Origin: a virus
IMG/VR virus record: IMGVR_UViG_3300008266_000114
Location: 1-43,344 of that record
Strand: one strand, 5' to 3'
DNA: 43,344 nucleotides
Notes under the pieces: model-generated
Seen by the model: the letters and a program-made list of their open reading frames with translations, nothing else
Database searches by the model: none
What the model was told of the DNA's origin: nothing
Position numbers and translations under genes: made by a program
Shown here: piece after piece, positions 30,001 through 38,565 of the stretch
Layout of the letters: every line of letters begins with the position of its first letter
How positions within the stretch are numbered: the first letter of the stretch is position 1

Positions 30001-31384
30001 CGGCGAAGTGCCGGCCGATGGTATCGAGGAAGTCGGGCTCGGACGCCAGGAGCTTGTCGCGGTTGTAGACGCGGCTGAAGTAACTCGCGGCCGTCTTCAC
30101 ATCCAGGTCGCCTTCCTCCAGGAGCCCGAGCTTAAGGGCGTCCTTCGTGAAGTCGTCGAACAACTTGCGGTAGCCCTGCGCGGCGCGGGCCACGAAGGGA
30201 TTGGCGTCCTCGTCGCCGTTGCGCATGGCCCGGCCGACAGCGTTGTAGAAGTCGTCCTGGCTCATGCGCGTGCCGGCCGAGCGCATCTCGCGATACGACG
30301 CATCGGCCGCGCTCATCGCTTCGGCCTGAAGCCCGGTCACGCGGGTGCGAACCGCCGCCTCGACGGACACGCCGGTCGTGTCGCCAGCGGAGTGCATGGC
30401 CCGGTAGATCGTGTCCTCGTAGAGCCCGCCGGCTATCTGCCGAGCCGATGCCGCGTAGCGCTGGGTCGCCCGCAGCACGGGGTTGAACCAGGACGTGGCT
30501 TTCGTAACCGCGCCGGCCGCCGCGCCTTCCACCGCGAGTTCTTCACGGGTGCGCGCCCGCTGAACGGGGTCAACGTAAAACGCTCCCTCGGCAACATCAG
30601 CACCAGCGCCAGCAGGAGAACGCTCGGCAAGAACCTGTGCAGGCATGAACTCATTCGGCTTGGCTCCCGATTGGATGTCAGAGATGGTCTCCAGCGCCTT
30701 CGTGGCGGTGATGCGCTCGTTTTTCCCGAGCACCGCTGCGACGCCCCCGCCAAGCAGCGAGCCGAGCACAGCCGCAGCCCCGATGTTGACCAGGCTCTCC
30801 GCCCCGGTGCGCGTCTCCTGCGTGGCCTGCAAGAAGCCTTCCGTGGCGGTCTGCGTGGCGGCGGCCGAAGCGCCGGCCATCAGGGCAGACCGTCCCACAG
30901 ACCAAGCCCCCTTGGCCCCGCGAACGGCCACGGTGCCGGGGATCAGCGTCGGGGCGTCGAACACGCCGGCCGCGATCTGCGCGAGCGTGCCGGTCCAGCC
31001 GGACGCCTCCAGCGTCTCGCGGTCACGCTGCTCCATCTGGATTTGCGAGCGGACGGCGTCGGCGCGCCGGCCGTTCAGCACGCCCATGAAGCTGTTCTCG
31101 TAGCCCTGGAGATTGTGTTCCTTGATGTAGGCAACCGGATCGAAGTTGCCGTCATCTGAGTTGTCCACGCCCGTGTCCTTGCGCGACAGCAGGGAGCCGA
31201 TGGTGTTGTCCTGCCGGAACGCCGCCGCGACCGTCGAGCGCTGCGCGATCTCCTGCGCCTTCGCGATGGTCTCGGGCGTGTCGTAGCCGGCGAGCGTCGG
31301 GCTCGTCGGCTTCTTGGCGTAGTCCATGAACAGCCCGGCCGGGCCGGCTTCAGCGTCCAGTTCGTCGAAAGTCTTGAAGGTCAC
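27041..31384 (-). CDS. Large internal virion protein (gp16-like)
   Basis: 1447 aa, size similar to T7 gp16. These proteins are ejected and form the conduit for DNA across the envelope. Seen here: Gly/Ala-rich hydrophobic stretches near 150-220 (SLVNIGAAAVLGSLLGGGVA), a very long charged coiled-coil region (about 470-830), and a C-terminal hydrophobic piece LIGGLTALTMLGGMTSYL. I see no clear lytic domain in it. Start overlaps the previous stop (ATGA). Confidence 0.8.
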   Translation of the reverse strand: MTFKTFDELDAEAGPAGLFMDYAKKPTSPTLAGYDTPETIAKAQEIAQRSTVAAAFRQDNTIGSLLSRKDTGVDNSDDGNFDPVAYIKEHNLQGYENSFMGVLNGRRADAVRSQIQMEQRDRETLEASGWTGTLAQIAAGVFDAPTLIPGTVAVRGAKGAWSVGRSALMAGASAAATQTATEGFLQATQETRTGAESLVNIGAAAVLGSLLGGGVAAVLGKNERITATKALETISDIQSGAKPNEFMPAQVLAERSPAGAGADVAEGAFYVDPVQRARTREELAVEGAAAGAVTKATSWFNPVLRATQRYAASARQIAGGLYEDTIYRAMHSAGDTTGVSVEAAVRTRVTGLQAEAMSAADASYREMRSAGTRMSQDDFYNAVGRAMRNGDEDANPFVARAAQGYRKLFDDFTKDALKLGLLEEGDLDVKTAASYFSRVYNRDKLLASEPDFLDTIGRHFAERMSQAYEGESAEVVAARAKYRQRTEDMNLSGPERSARIDQIGAEGKALDAKNSHLEDLIDDLSEARGRVRDAVDEQAKATARAEVKRLMDQGGDDLKNYLTERANLRARMRNLTERNPDAQASRYEKISQRIDEAQETAKRAVVSSAKRLRNIMNKLATDPVGGAESALGDALKEADRIQKALAASDRRLAALEKASEGGDQPEGLAQFWQARRAEQEASRATAQTLIDELEKLSVQGVNVEELRAALAPKQAKAGDPAASAAKRKGQRESKLLEQGTKVDQAQFGVIDAEELVGTLTKLLDDLAGQAAERGIRRGEAVGKMKERAAKLAPDEVKARAEAQSGQFARVLEAIENRFDSKWGPRRALGLEKGEAFDFEAAGRATAKEIYDKITGKVQQRDDIPSFLTKITSGPMKDRTFMVPDELLQGKGWLKDDVREVANRYARSMAGEIELTRRFGKADMSDQLAQIAQEYSDMRVAVDQAATIDDLNAVLGRKKYGSKADLAKSKLDAQQVLAQDESSAITDTKAGRDLIRGTYGQGVNNSNFASVTRSLMHFNYLRQMGGVLLANITDFYRPAMVHGLGPYLRTMPQAMAQAFNAGSDGFKMSLKEAKLAGLVSERVTHSLMAANGDIADPFLTRTTQVERFMQKATGLASRWNLINLFTDAQQAISSAVSQHRVLEAVIGNGGKDGSFVKGDGTRLLRMLGIDERTQGDIARLFGKYGETVDDIRVANTERWLQEGGTPEQIARNENAVRVYRAAINTDVNSIVSRRGIGDAPLFANHPVGKMLTQFSGYAMGAHSRVMIRGLQESHARLIGGLTALTMLGGMTSYLAAWRGGAERWKKYVEETTKNPMLLVGEGLDRSGFFPVLFDIANRAERVSGAVGYDYRFNPVKSPIAMLGGQGGVGITSTRASDSAAAFGAILGPTAGMIDSGIAVGRVAADKARGKTPPKHDVNQAIAILPGQSYYGMRELLQVMTGNSNYTRR

Positions 31385-34107
31385 TGCCCGTTCCTCTGCG
31401 CCTGCGCCTGCGCATTAAGCGCGTCGAACTCGTTGAGCACAACCGGCTTGCGAGCCGCGCGCTCCTGATCCTGCGCATCGCGAAGCCGCTGGTTCGCCTT
31501 CTCCCTGGCCGCGCGCTCCTTCTGCGCCGGGGTGTCGAGCAGACTGCTCTGGTGGGCCGGCACCTCGAAGGGGATGCCGAACTGGTCGTAGCCGGTGAAG
31601 GGCTGCGCGTTCTTGTCGGCGATGGCCTTGTTCTTCTCCCCGACATAGGTGTCCACGTCGGGAAAGAACGCGCCGTTCAGAATGTGCACGTCCTGCTCGG
31701 GCGTCTTCGGCACGACCATGATCTGGTAGGGCACGGACTGGTAGCTCGTCTCCTGGCCCGGCTTGCTGTCCCGGCGCTTCACCGACATCGGTTGGCCGTC
31801 GAAGCCGGCGCGCGTGCTGACGCCGTCGCGCTCGACCGGGAGCAGCACGATCTGGTCGGGCTCAACCACGATGCCGAGGTTGTCCTTAACCGTCTTCGCC
31901 GCCTGCTCGTTGATCCAGCCGTAACCGTCGCTGCCGACGCCCGCGATCTTGGGAAGCCCGGCCTTGCTCGGCGGATAGCGGGTAATGACGCCGTTCTGCG
32001 TGCCGAACTGCTTTTGGAACTGCATGTCCGCATAGGCCAGGGCGGCGTCAGGATCGCGGTGCTTCTCGAAGCCCTCTGTCGCGAAGGTCGCGTAGATCGA
32101 CGAGATCGCCGTGCGCTGCTGACCGGACGGCAACTGCGCGCTGAAGGGCGCGTCGCTGAAGGGGTTCCAAGACGAGAAATTCGACTGAAGCCGCTTGTCG
32201 ATCTGCTCCTGCGTCAAGCTCTGCTTCTTGAACTGCTGAAGCTGCTCCTGCTTCACCGGGTTCAGCTTCTCGGGATCGCGGGCGTCCTTCATGATCCGGT
32301 CGGCCGCCTGCTCCGTCGAGAGCCCGAGCCCTTCGGTCAGCCGGCGGTATTCGCCAGCGGACTTCTCCAGATCGGTGCCGCCCTCGACGCCGGCAAAGGC
32401 GTTCGGGTTCTGGCGCATCATGTTGGCCGCCGTGAGCAGCCCGGCCGCGACCTTGGCCCGATCTTCCGAGATCAACGCGCCACGCATCGCCGTGGCAAAC
32501 GACTGCGGGACCACGCCGGTCTTGTCGAACACGCTTGCCGCGAGCGCAGCCGGGTCGCCGCCGGCCTTGACGCCACGGTCATAGTAGGCGCTGACACCGT
32601 CACGGTGGTCCTTGTTGTAGGGGTTCGCCACGGCGCGCCCGCCCTGCATCAGGGACAGGCCGGTCGCGTAGTCGCCCTCGTCCTTAAAGCGCTGCTTGAT
32701 GATGTTCTCGGCCTTCGAGATTTGATCGAAGTCCGTCAGCAAGCCGTTACGCCGCGCGTCCGCATAAGCGGCCTGCGGGGCGGTGCCTTCCTTCAGGTCG
32801 ATGTAGAGCGCGTTGCGCTTGGCCTCCATGGCTTCCTGCGCCGCCTGCGTCGCCTGCGCCGCCTGCTGGATCAGCGAGCGCTGCGCCGTCTCGGTGACGG
32901 CCGCGTTTTGCTGCGGCGTCAGATTGCTCCCGGCGGCGCTCGGGGCGGCCGTCGTGCCGCTCCCGTTGAACTTGCGGGTCAGCAGCCCGTAGACTTCGGA
33001 CACCGTGCGGGGCTCGTTGCGCGCGAAGAAGATGCTGCGGTTGGACGCCGCCTCTGCCGGAAACAGCTTGGCCGCCGAAGCGCCAGCGTCAGATTGCAGG
33101 GCGCGCAAGAAGTTCGTGCCGCCGGTCTGCCCCATGAAGTGGAGCATGTAGAGATTAGCGTCCGTTACCGGAAGCTTCTCGGCCGTCAGCTTCGCCGTCG
33201 AGGCCGCGATATACTGGTCCAGCACCTTCTCCTGAAGGTCTGGATTGTTGCGCGGGTCGCTCGGGGTGTTCTTGTTCTCCTCCGTTACAGGCGGCGCGCC
33301 CGCCTTGCCGGCGAAGGCGTTCCAGGTATCGGTCAGGAACTGGTAACGACCGCGAGCGCTGCTTGAGCTGTTCTTCGCCGTGTCGTCGCCGCCGCTCTCC
33401 TTGCCACGCAGCGCCGCGCGAAAGCCGCCGCCGACCTGTGACGCGATGACGCCGGCCGGGTCTTTCTGCGCCCGCGCGCTCTCCGCGACATAGGCGAGCG
33501 AGTTCTTCGCCTCGGCCTTCAGGCGCTCCTTCTCGACCGCCGGCAGTGTGGACTTGTCGATCAGGTCGATCTGCTGCTGCGCGAACTGCTCATAGGTCAG
33601 CGGGTTGTTCTGAACCTGGAGCCCGGCCTTCCGCTGCTCCTCGGAAAGCACCTGCTTCGTGTTCGTGTCCTGCTGCGTATACTGGTCCTTGAACGCCGAC
33701 GCGGTGCGGGCGGCCGTGAACCGGGCGGCCTTGGCCTGGTACTCGGCCCGAGCGCCTTCCGGCAGGTTCTTCAGCCACTCGTCGAAGCGCGTGGCGGTCG
33801 CGGTACGAGCGCCCTGCCACCAGCCTTCGCCGTTGCCGGCGAGCCCCGTGCGCTGGCGCTGCTCATAGTCGGTGTTGTCGGCCTCCTGGAGCTTGACGAA
33901 CTGCTCCTCGTAGCCGAACTCCTGGACCTTCTTGGCGTTGGCTTGGACCTTGGCCGCCAGCCCGCCGAGCGCGTCCCCGAGGCCGCTGATCGCGGTGGCC
34001 TCCTGCCCGCCGAACGACGCCGACGTAGCCTTCTCGACCTGATACTGACCGGACGGCAACTCGTTCCGGTTGCCCATGGACATGATATCGACGGGAAGAC
34101 GGACCAT
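31381..34107 (-). CDS. Internal virion protein with transglycosylase-like domain
   Basis: 908 aa. Residues about 228-335 contain RAALRGKESGGDDTAKN, ARGRYQFLTDTWNAF and YMLHFMGQTGGTNFL, a lysozyme-like/SLT fold with the probable catalytic Glu237; this would open peptidoglycan during DNA entry. The rest is mostly helical (QQQIDLIDKSTLPAVEKERL and later repeats). Comparable to T7 gp15/gp16 functions but with the lytic domain in this protein. The start could also be an ATG 8 or 10 codons later. Confidence 0.8.
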   Translation of the reverse strand: MVRLPVDIMSMGNRNELPSGQYQVEKATSASFGGQEATAISGLGDALGGLAAKVQANAKKVQEFGYEEQFVKLQEADNTDYEQRQRTGLAGNGEGWWQGARTATATRFDEWLKNLPEGARAEYQAKAARFTAARTASAFKDQYTQQDTNTKQVLSEEQRKAGLQVQNNPLTYEQFAQQQIDLIDKSTLPAVEKERLKAEAKNSLAYVAESARAQKDPAGVIASQVGGGFRAALRGKESGGDDTAKNSSSSARGRYQFLTDTWNAFAGKAGAPPVTEENKNTPSDPRNNPDLQEKVLDQYIAASTAKLTAEKLPVTDANLYMLHFMGQTGGTNFLRALQSDAGASAAKLFPAEAASNRSIFFARNEPRTVSEVYGLLTRKFNGSGTTAAPSAAGSNLTPQQNAAVTETAQRSLIQQAAQATQAAQEAMEAKRNALYIDLKEGTAPQAAYADARRNGLLTDFDQISKAENIIKQRFKDEGDYATGLSLMQGGRAVANPYNKDHRDGVSAYYDRGVKAGGDPAALAASVFDKTGVVPQSFATAMRGALISEDRAKVAAGLLTAANMMRQNPNAFAGVEGGTDLEKSAGEYRRLTEGLGLSTEQAADRIMKDARDPEKLNPVKQEQLQQFKKQSLTQEQIDKRLQSNFSSWNPFSDAPFSAQLPSGQQRTAISSIYATFATEGFEKHRDPDAALAYADMQFQKQFGTQNGVITRYPPSKAGLPKIAGVGSDGYGWINEQAAKTVKDNLGIVVEPDQIVLLPVERDGVSTRAGFDGQPMSVKRRDSKPGQETSYQSVPYQIMVVPKTPEQDVHILNGAFFPDVDTYVGEKNKAIADKNAQPFTGYDQFGIPFEVPAHQSSLLDTPAQKERAAREKANQRLRDAQDQERAARKPVVLNEFDALNAQAQAQRNGQ

Positions 34108-34110
34108 GGA

Positions 34111-34677
34111 TCACACCGTATAGAGCTTGGAGAAACCAGTGAGCAGAGACGAGCCCGCCCCGAGATAGCCGGCGGTCAGCGCGCTCTTGCCCTTCGAGCG
34201 CTCCAGTTCCGCGCTATTGCGCAAGCCCTGCGCCCGCGTCGAGCTATCCCACAAGGCGGTCATCGCGTCGAGTGTGCCCTGCTGGTTCACCGTATCGAGC
34301 ACGTCGGTGACGCTGCCGGACAGTTCCAAGCCGCTCTCGATTGACGCGGCCCGCGCGCCGGCAATGCGCTGCTTCGTGCGCTGCGATATTTCCGTGGCCT
34401 TCGCCGCACCCTTCTGCTGCTCAAGCTGCGCCTGCTGCTCCTGGACAGCGGCATTGTAGTTGGCCGCCTTCTTCTGCGCCTGCGCCTGCGCAAGCGTCCC
34501 GGCGACGCCGAGCGCCGTCGAGCCGATGGTCAAGGCCGTGCCGAGGGAGAAGCCGGTTCCGATGGTCGCCGCCGCGCCGCCGGCCGCTGCGGCTGCACCG
34601 CCCACCGCAGCCGCGCCGCCGAACAGACTGCCGACCGATGAAGCGATGGCAGCACCGATAGGAATGAGGAATGCCAT
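34111..34677 (-). CDS. Internal virion protein (gp14-like)
   Basis: 188 aa starting MAFLIPIGAA at a TGATG overlap with the upstream gene. Residues 1-65 are Ala/Gly-rich and hydrophobic (SSVGSLFGGAAAVGG, GTALTIGSTALGVAGTLA); then a Gln/Ala helix (AQAQAQKKAANYNAAVQEQQ). This is the usual shape of T7 gp14-type proteins that insert into the outer membrane at infection. Confidence 0.75.
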   Translation of the reverse strand: MAFLIPIGAAIASSVGSLFGGAAAVGGAAAAAGGAAATIGTGFSLGTALTIGSTALGVAGTLAQAQAQKKAANYNAAVQEQQAQLEQQKGAAKATEISQRTKQRIAGARAASIESGLELSGSVTDVLDTVNQQGTLDAMTALWDSSTRAQGLRNSAELERSKGKSALTAGYLGAGSSLLTGFSKLYTV

Positions 34678-35105
34678 CACGTCACCTTCGCGTAGAGCAC
34701 ATAGTCCCGGTCATTGTAGAACTTGCGCATGAGCCCTTCCGACTTGAACCCGAGCAGCTTCAGCCACCGATGTGCTTCGGCGTGGTTTCGTTCAGCATAG
34801 GCTTCCATGCGTGGAAACTCAACGAGCATATCACGAACCTGCCGCCTGATCTCTTTCGTCATCACGGCGAGCGCCGGGCCGCAGTCCGCGCCAAGGTATC
34901 CCCACAGGATCGTGCGGCCGGGCCAGACCGGCGTGTGACCGCCGATGGCAACCACACGTCCGTCTAGTCGGACGGCCCAGGCTGGCCCAGTTCTGATGAG
35001 CGCGAAAAGGTTATCCGACGATAGGGGAGCCTGCCCCGCCTGCCCCTGGTGCGGCTCCAGTTGAAGCGCCATCGACGGCCGGACATCACGGGTGAACTCA
35101 ATCAT
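34677..35105 (-). CDS. GNAT-like protein in the virion operon
   Basis: 142 aa starting MIEFTRDVRPSM; overlaps the tail tubular B stop by eight bases. WAVRLDGRVVAIGGHTPVW and YAERNHAEAHRWLKLLGF with a final YNDRDYVLYAKV follow the acetyltransferase (GNAT) fold order. In T7-like phages a small protein of this kind lies between tail tube B and gp14 and is needed for assembly. Enzyme activity is uncertain. Confidence 0.7.
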   Translation of the reverse strand: MIEFTRDVRPSMALQLEPHQGQAGQAPLSSDNLFALIRTGPAWAVRLDGRVVAIGGHTPVWPGRTILWGYLGADCGPALAVMTKEIRRQVRDMLVEFPRMEAYAERNHAEAHRWLKLLGFKSEGLMRKFYNDRDYVLYAKVT

Positions 35106-37356
35106 TGATCTGCACCCGCAGGATGATCGCGACGAGGGTGGCCGGGAGCGGCAGGGCCTGCTCGTAGCAGACATAGCCGTCCGTATCGAAGCCGTTCGGG
35201 AACTGGACCTGGTAGTCCCCGTTCGTGACAATGGGCGGTGATCCGACAGGCTTGGCCGGGTCGAGCGTCTTGATGGCGTCCATCCGGTCGAAGCTCGGGC
35301 CGCAGCGTCCGCCGACAGTGGACTGGAGCCGCAGGTGCGCTTCCGAGATGCCCTTGCGCGCAGTCTGCGACGTGCCGCCCCCGCCCTGGACTTCGAGCCG
35401 CATGGACTGCATGCGCGAGACGAACTGGTAGCCGACGTGCACCAAGGAGCCGGGACGATCCAGCGTGATCTGTCCGCCGGTGACAACCCGCGTCGGGTGG
35501 TTCGATCCATCGACGCAAATCTGGACCGTGTCCCCTTCCATGTGCCCGAGCCCGGTGATGATCGTCGCGGGCGCGCCGCGATAGGTCACGCTGTTATCGA
35601 CGTGCACCGCTTCGGGGATACCCTTCTTCACGAGCCGATAGTCGGTCATGTATTCTACCGATCGCTGCTGCACGCCATTGACCGTTCGCGAAACGATGAA
35701 CCAGGTATCGTCCGTGCGGCCATCGGGGGACGGAATGCTCTGGACAGCCTCGACCACGACATCCGTGCCGCCGAGGTAGTGAGGCGTCCAGCCGATCACA
35801 CCGCGCTCGCGGTTGAACACCATGCTCGCCAGCGTGCCATCCGACAGGACGCACCAGACCAGGTTGTCGCGCTGCTGCTGGTAGGTCCAGTCGATGATGT
35901 CGCGCTGCTCCTGCTCGGCATCGCCCGCGATCTCCGACCCGTCGAAGATGTGTTCCGACAGGACCGTCACGTCCTCGGCCTTGTAGCGGTCAATCGAGAA
36001 GTCGTACTTCATGTCGCGGACGCGGTGGCCGGCGCGCTCGACGAACAGCACGCTCTCGCCCACGCGCAGCGGCCGGATCAGGCGGGCACCGTACTCGGTC
36101 TGTGGCGTGTTCTGGACGTTGGTGGCCGAGTAGACCGACTGTGTCGTCTGCTCGCCAAGGGCAAGCTCGGCCCGTGCCGACCCGATCAGCAGAGCCTTCG
36201 ACTGCGCAAGCCAGCGGATGCCGTCGAGCTTGTCGGACGCCAGGGTCAAGGACATGGCGGTCTCGGCCGTGACGGAGCCGGCGTCGCGGCGGTTGAAGCT
36301 GCTGAAGTCGCCCGTAACCGAGTGGAACACCTGACGGCCGCGCGAGTAGGTCAGGCGCTCCTTGAAGAACGACACGCCCGTGGGCCAGCCGTAGACCGTG
36401 GAGAACTCGCTGAACGCCCAGCGGCGCGTGTTGGCGCTGACCACCTCGGCCGGCAGCGGGCGCTCTGTCGGCACGTCGATAACCGCCGTGGTGCCGCCCC
36501 CGCCGATGGACACGATCTTGCCCCAGCCGTAGCCGGAATGGAGATAGCGCCAGGGGATAATGCCGTCGTTCGCGATGCCCTCGGTGTGGGTCGGAACGTA
36601 GCGCTGGATCGAGTTGGCCGCCCAGGTGTAGCTGATCTGGCTCTCGTAGATGTTGCCGCCGTTGCGCGTCTGGCTTCCGACATTGTATGAGCCCGAGGGG
36701 TTCCACGGCGGCACGAGGCCGGGGTTCATGCTGTTCAGGATCAGCAGCGATCCGACATGCCCCGGCAGGAACACGGCCGACGACGCCGTGACGGTCACGG
36801 ACCCGTTCGTGCCGCTGGCCTGCATGGTCAAGGCGCTGTCGGTGTTCACGTCACGGAACGGGCCGTCCTTGAACTCCTCGGGCAACAGGGTCCAGTTCGT
36901 CGCCCCGAGCCGCGACAGCTTGTAGGGCGGGTACTTCCCCTCGGAATGGACGATCCACATCACGTCGCCGGACTGGAGCGTGCGCAGCGCGAAGGTTCCC
37001 TCGGTCGTGACCAGGTCGGCCTCGACATAAGGCGACACGATCTCGTAGGGCGTCATGCCGCTCAGAAGCTGCCCACGGTTCGTCCAGAACCGGACATACA
37101 GGTTGCCGAACTCCAGCACATAGGATTGGCCCAGCGAGAAGACGAAGTCCGCCAGCCAGGTCCGCTTCGTGCTGTCCTTCACCACGCCGACATGCCGCGT
37201 CCCGCCGCGCCGTCGCGCCGGCCCTTGAACAGTCGGGATGAAGTTCACGAGCGTCTTGCAGCCGGTGAAATACTTGTCCTGATCCACGCGGCCGTCGAGC
37301 AACGGCGACAGTTCGCCACCGTTGAACGAAGTCGTAATCGGGCGAGCGCGCGGCAT
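35098..37356 (-). CDS. Tail tubular protein B (gp12-like nozzle)
   Basis: 752 aa. TTSFNGGELSPLLDGRVDQD followed by the CKTLVNFIPTVQGPARRRGG segment is the characteristic beginning of T7 gp12-like tail nozzle proteins. Beta-rich throughout (QSYVLEFGNLYVRFWTNRGQ, DNLVWCVLSDGTLASM). Length matches the family. Overlaps the preceding gene by one base. Confidence 0.92.
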   Translation of the reverse strand: MPRARPITTSFNGGELSPLLDGRVDQDKYFTGCKTLVNFIPTVQGPARRRGGTRHVGVVKDSTKRTWLADFVFSLGQSYVLEFGNLYVRFWTNRGQLLSGMTPYEIVSPYVEADLVTTEGTFALRTLQSGDVMWIVHSEGKYPPYKLSRLGATNWTLLPEEFKDGPFRDVNTDSALTMQASGTNGSVTVTASSAVFLPGHVGSLLILNSMNPGLVPPWNPSGSYNVGSQTRNGGNIYESQISYTWAANSIQRYVPTHTEGIANDGIIPWRYLHSGYGWGKIVSIGGGGTTAVIDVPTERPLPAEVVSANTRRWAFSEFSTVYGWPTGVSFFKERLTYSRGRQVFHSVTGDFSSFNRRDAGSVTAETAMSLTLASDKLDGIRWLAQSKALLIGSARAELALGEQTTQSVYSATNVQNTPQTEYGARLIRPLRVGESVLFVERAGHRVRDMKYDFSIDRYKAEDVTVLSEHIFDGSEIAGDAEQEQRDIIDWTYQQQRDNLVWCVLSDGTLASMVFNRERGVIGWTPHYLGGTDVVVEAVQSIPSPDGRTDDTWFIVSRTVNGVQQRSVEYMTDYRLVKKGIPEAVHVDNSVTYRGAPATIITGLGHMEGDTVQICVDGSNHPTRVVTGGQITLDRPGSLVHVGYQFVSRMQSMRLEVQGGGGTSQTARKGISEAHLRLQSTVGGRCGPSFDRMDAIKTLDPAKPVGSPPIVTNGDYQVQFPNGFDTDGYVCYEQALPLPATLVAIILRVQIND

Positions 37357-37964
37357 CAGTAGACCCTCGCCGTGATCCAGGAGCCATCGGGGATTTGAGC
37401 GGGCGGCATCTGGATCGCGTTAGACCTTTTCGCCCGCGTCAGTTCGCTTCCGTAAATCTTGGACGCCAAGCTGACCATGCCTTCCGACTTTGTCAACGGC
37501 ATCGCGAGACGGATCGCGAGCGCGGCCGAGACGCAGTTCGCGAACAGCGGGGTCCAGATCGTGGGGTCCGCCGTCACGTCCTTCAGGTAGGTGATCCGCA
37601 GCGGCGCGGCGAGATCGGTCATGATCGCTCGGCCGTGCATCTCGAAGGGCGGGACCGGGTTCACGTCGATCCAGCGGATCGTGGTGAACACCCACTTGTC
37701 GTTAAGCTCGACCAGGCGGATGAAGTCCGGCGGCACATTGAAGGCCCGCTGGAACTTGAACAGCGGGGGCTCGCCGTTCTGCGGCAGGGCGGCCTGCTTC
37801 TTGGCGAAGAACCAGGCATGTGCCTCAAGCTCGGATCGGACGACCTGGTCGTAGACGCCTTTCGCCTGGCGGGCGCTCTCGGTGTCCTCGTCGGGATCGC
37901 CGATCAGGTTTGCCGAGATATGCCGAAGTCCGTCGTTGATGACCTGCGTGCGCGAGAGTGGCAT
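37356..37964 (-). CDS. Tail tubular protein A (gp11-like gatekeeper)
   Basis: 202 aa. Helical N-terminus with VYDQVVRSELEAHAWFFAKK, then FKFQRAFNVPPDFIRLVELN and CVSAALAIRLAMPLTKSEGM, as in T7 gp11, which forms the adaptor ring between portal and nozzle. Size fits. Followed immediately by gp12-like gene. Confidence 0.9.
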   Translation of the reverse strand: MPLSRTQVINDGLRHISANLIGDPDEDTESARQAKGVYDQVVRSELEAHAWFFAKKQAALPQNGEPPLFKFQRAFNVPPDFIRLVELNDKWVFTTIRWIDVNPVPPFEMHGRAIMTDLAAPLRITYLKDVTADPTIWTPLFANCVSAALAIRLAMPLTKSEGMVSLASKIYGSELTRAKRSNAIQMPPAQIPDGSWITARVY

Positions 37965-37986
37965 GTCGAGCCTCTGGATGTGGAAA

Positions 37987-38010
37987 GGGCCGGGGCGCTA
38001 ACCCCGGCCC
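37987..38010 (-). terminator. Hairpin between capsid-associated and tail genes
   Basis: GGGCCGGGG (37987-37995), loop CGCTAA, CCCCGGCCC (38002-38010). On the minus strand it is followed by TTTCC, so it could act as a weak terminator separating head and tail genes. Confidence 0.5.
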
Positions 38011-38044
38011 CGGCCGCGTCGTAGGTATCCCTGGTCCGCTGATC

Positions 38045-38509
38045 TTAGGGAGCAGCGAACTCCAGGTCAATGACGAGAACAGCACCGGCCGTGTTGGGCA
38101 GGTTCGCGGTCGCCACGGTCAGGATCACGTCCTCGTCCGCGCCGGACGCGGCGTCATCCATCACGGTCGCGATGCCGAACAGGGTCGGGGTGTCCACGGC
38201 GGTATGGACCGCAGCGGCACGGTACTTGCCCGGCGTGGTCGCGTTGCCGATGGCGATGGTCGAGGTGCCCAGCGAGATCGACGAGGTGATGCGGCCGACA
38301 ACGAACCGCATGCCGGCCGGGATGCGAGCAAGCAGCACGGTGTCGGCCGTGGTGATGACCGTACCGTTCTGCGTGGACGACAGCTTCGGCGCGTCGAGGT
38401 TGATCGAGGCGCGCCAGAGGCGCTTCCGGCCGCCGTAGGCTTCGTTGCCGGGGGCGCGCGGCGGAACATCGCCGAGCAACTGGTCTTCGATGGTGTAAAA
38501 GCGGGCCAT
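38045..38509 (-). CDS. Head-associated protein after the major capsid gene
   Basis: 154 aa (MARFYTIEDQLLGDVPP...). Beta-rich after residue 45 (NGTVITTADTVLLARIPAGM, AGAVLVIDLEF). Small beta proteins immediately after the capsid gene are often decoration or head-vertex proteins; no family proven. Isolated by hairpins on both sides. Confidence 0.7.
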   Translation of the reverse strand: MARFYTIEDQLLGDVPPRAPGNEAYGGRKRLWRASINLDAPKLSSTQNGTVITTADTVLLARIPAGMRFVVGRITSSISLGTSTIAIGNATTPGKYRAAAVHTAVDTPTLFGIATVMDDAASGADEDVILTVATANLPNTAGAVLVIDLEFAAP

Positions 38510-38545
38510 GATGGCTCCTCCAGGATTGATGCTTCAGGGGAAGGT

Positions 38546-38561
38546 GGGGGCCGAAGCCCCC
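38546..38561 (-). terminator. UUCG-capped hairpin after major capsid gene
   Basis: On the minus strand GGGGGC-TTCG-GCCCCC, five bases after the capsid stop. Very stable; no long T-run. It probably protects the abundant capsid mRNA 3' end or reduces read-through. Confidence 0.55.
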
Positions 38562-38565
38562 GCCA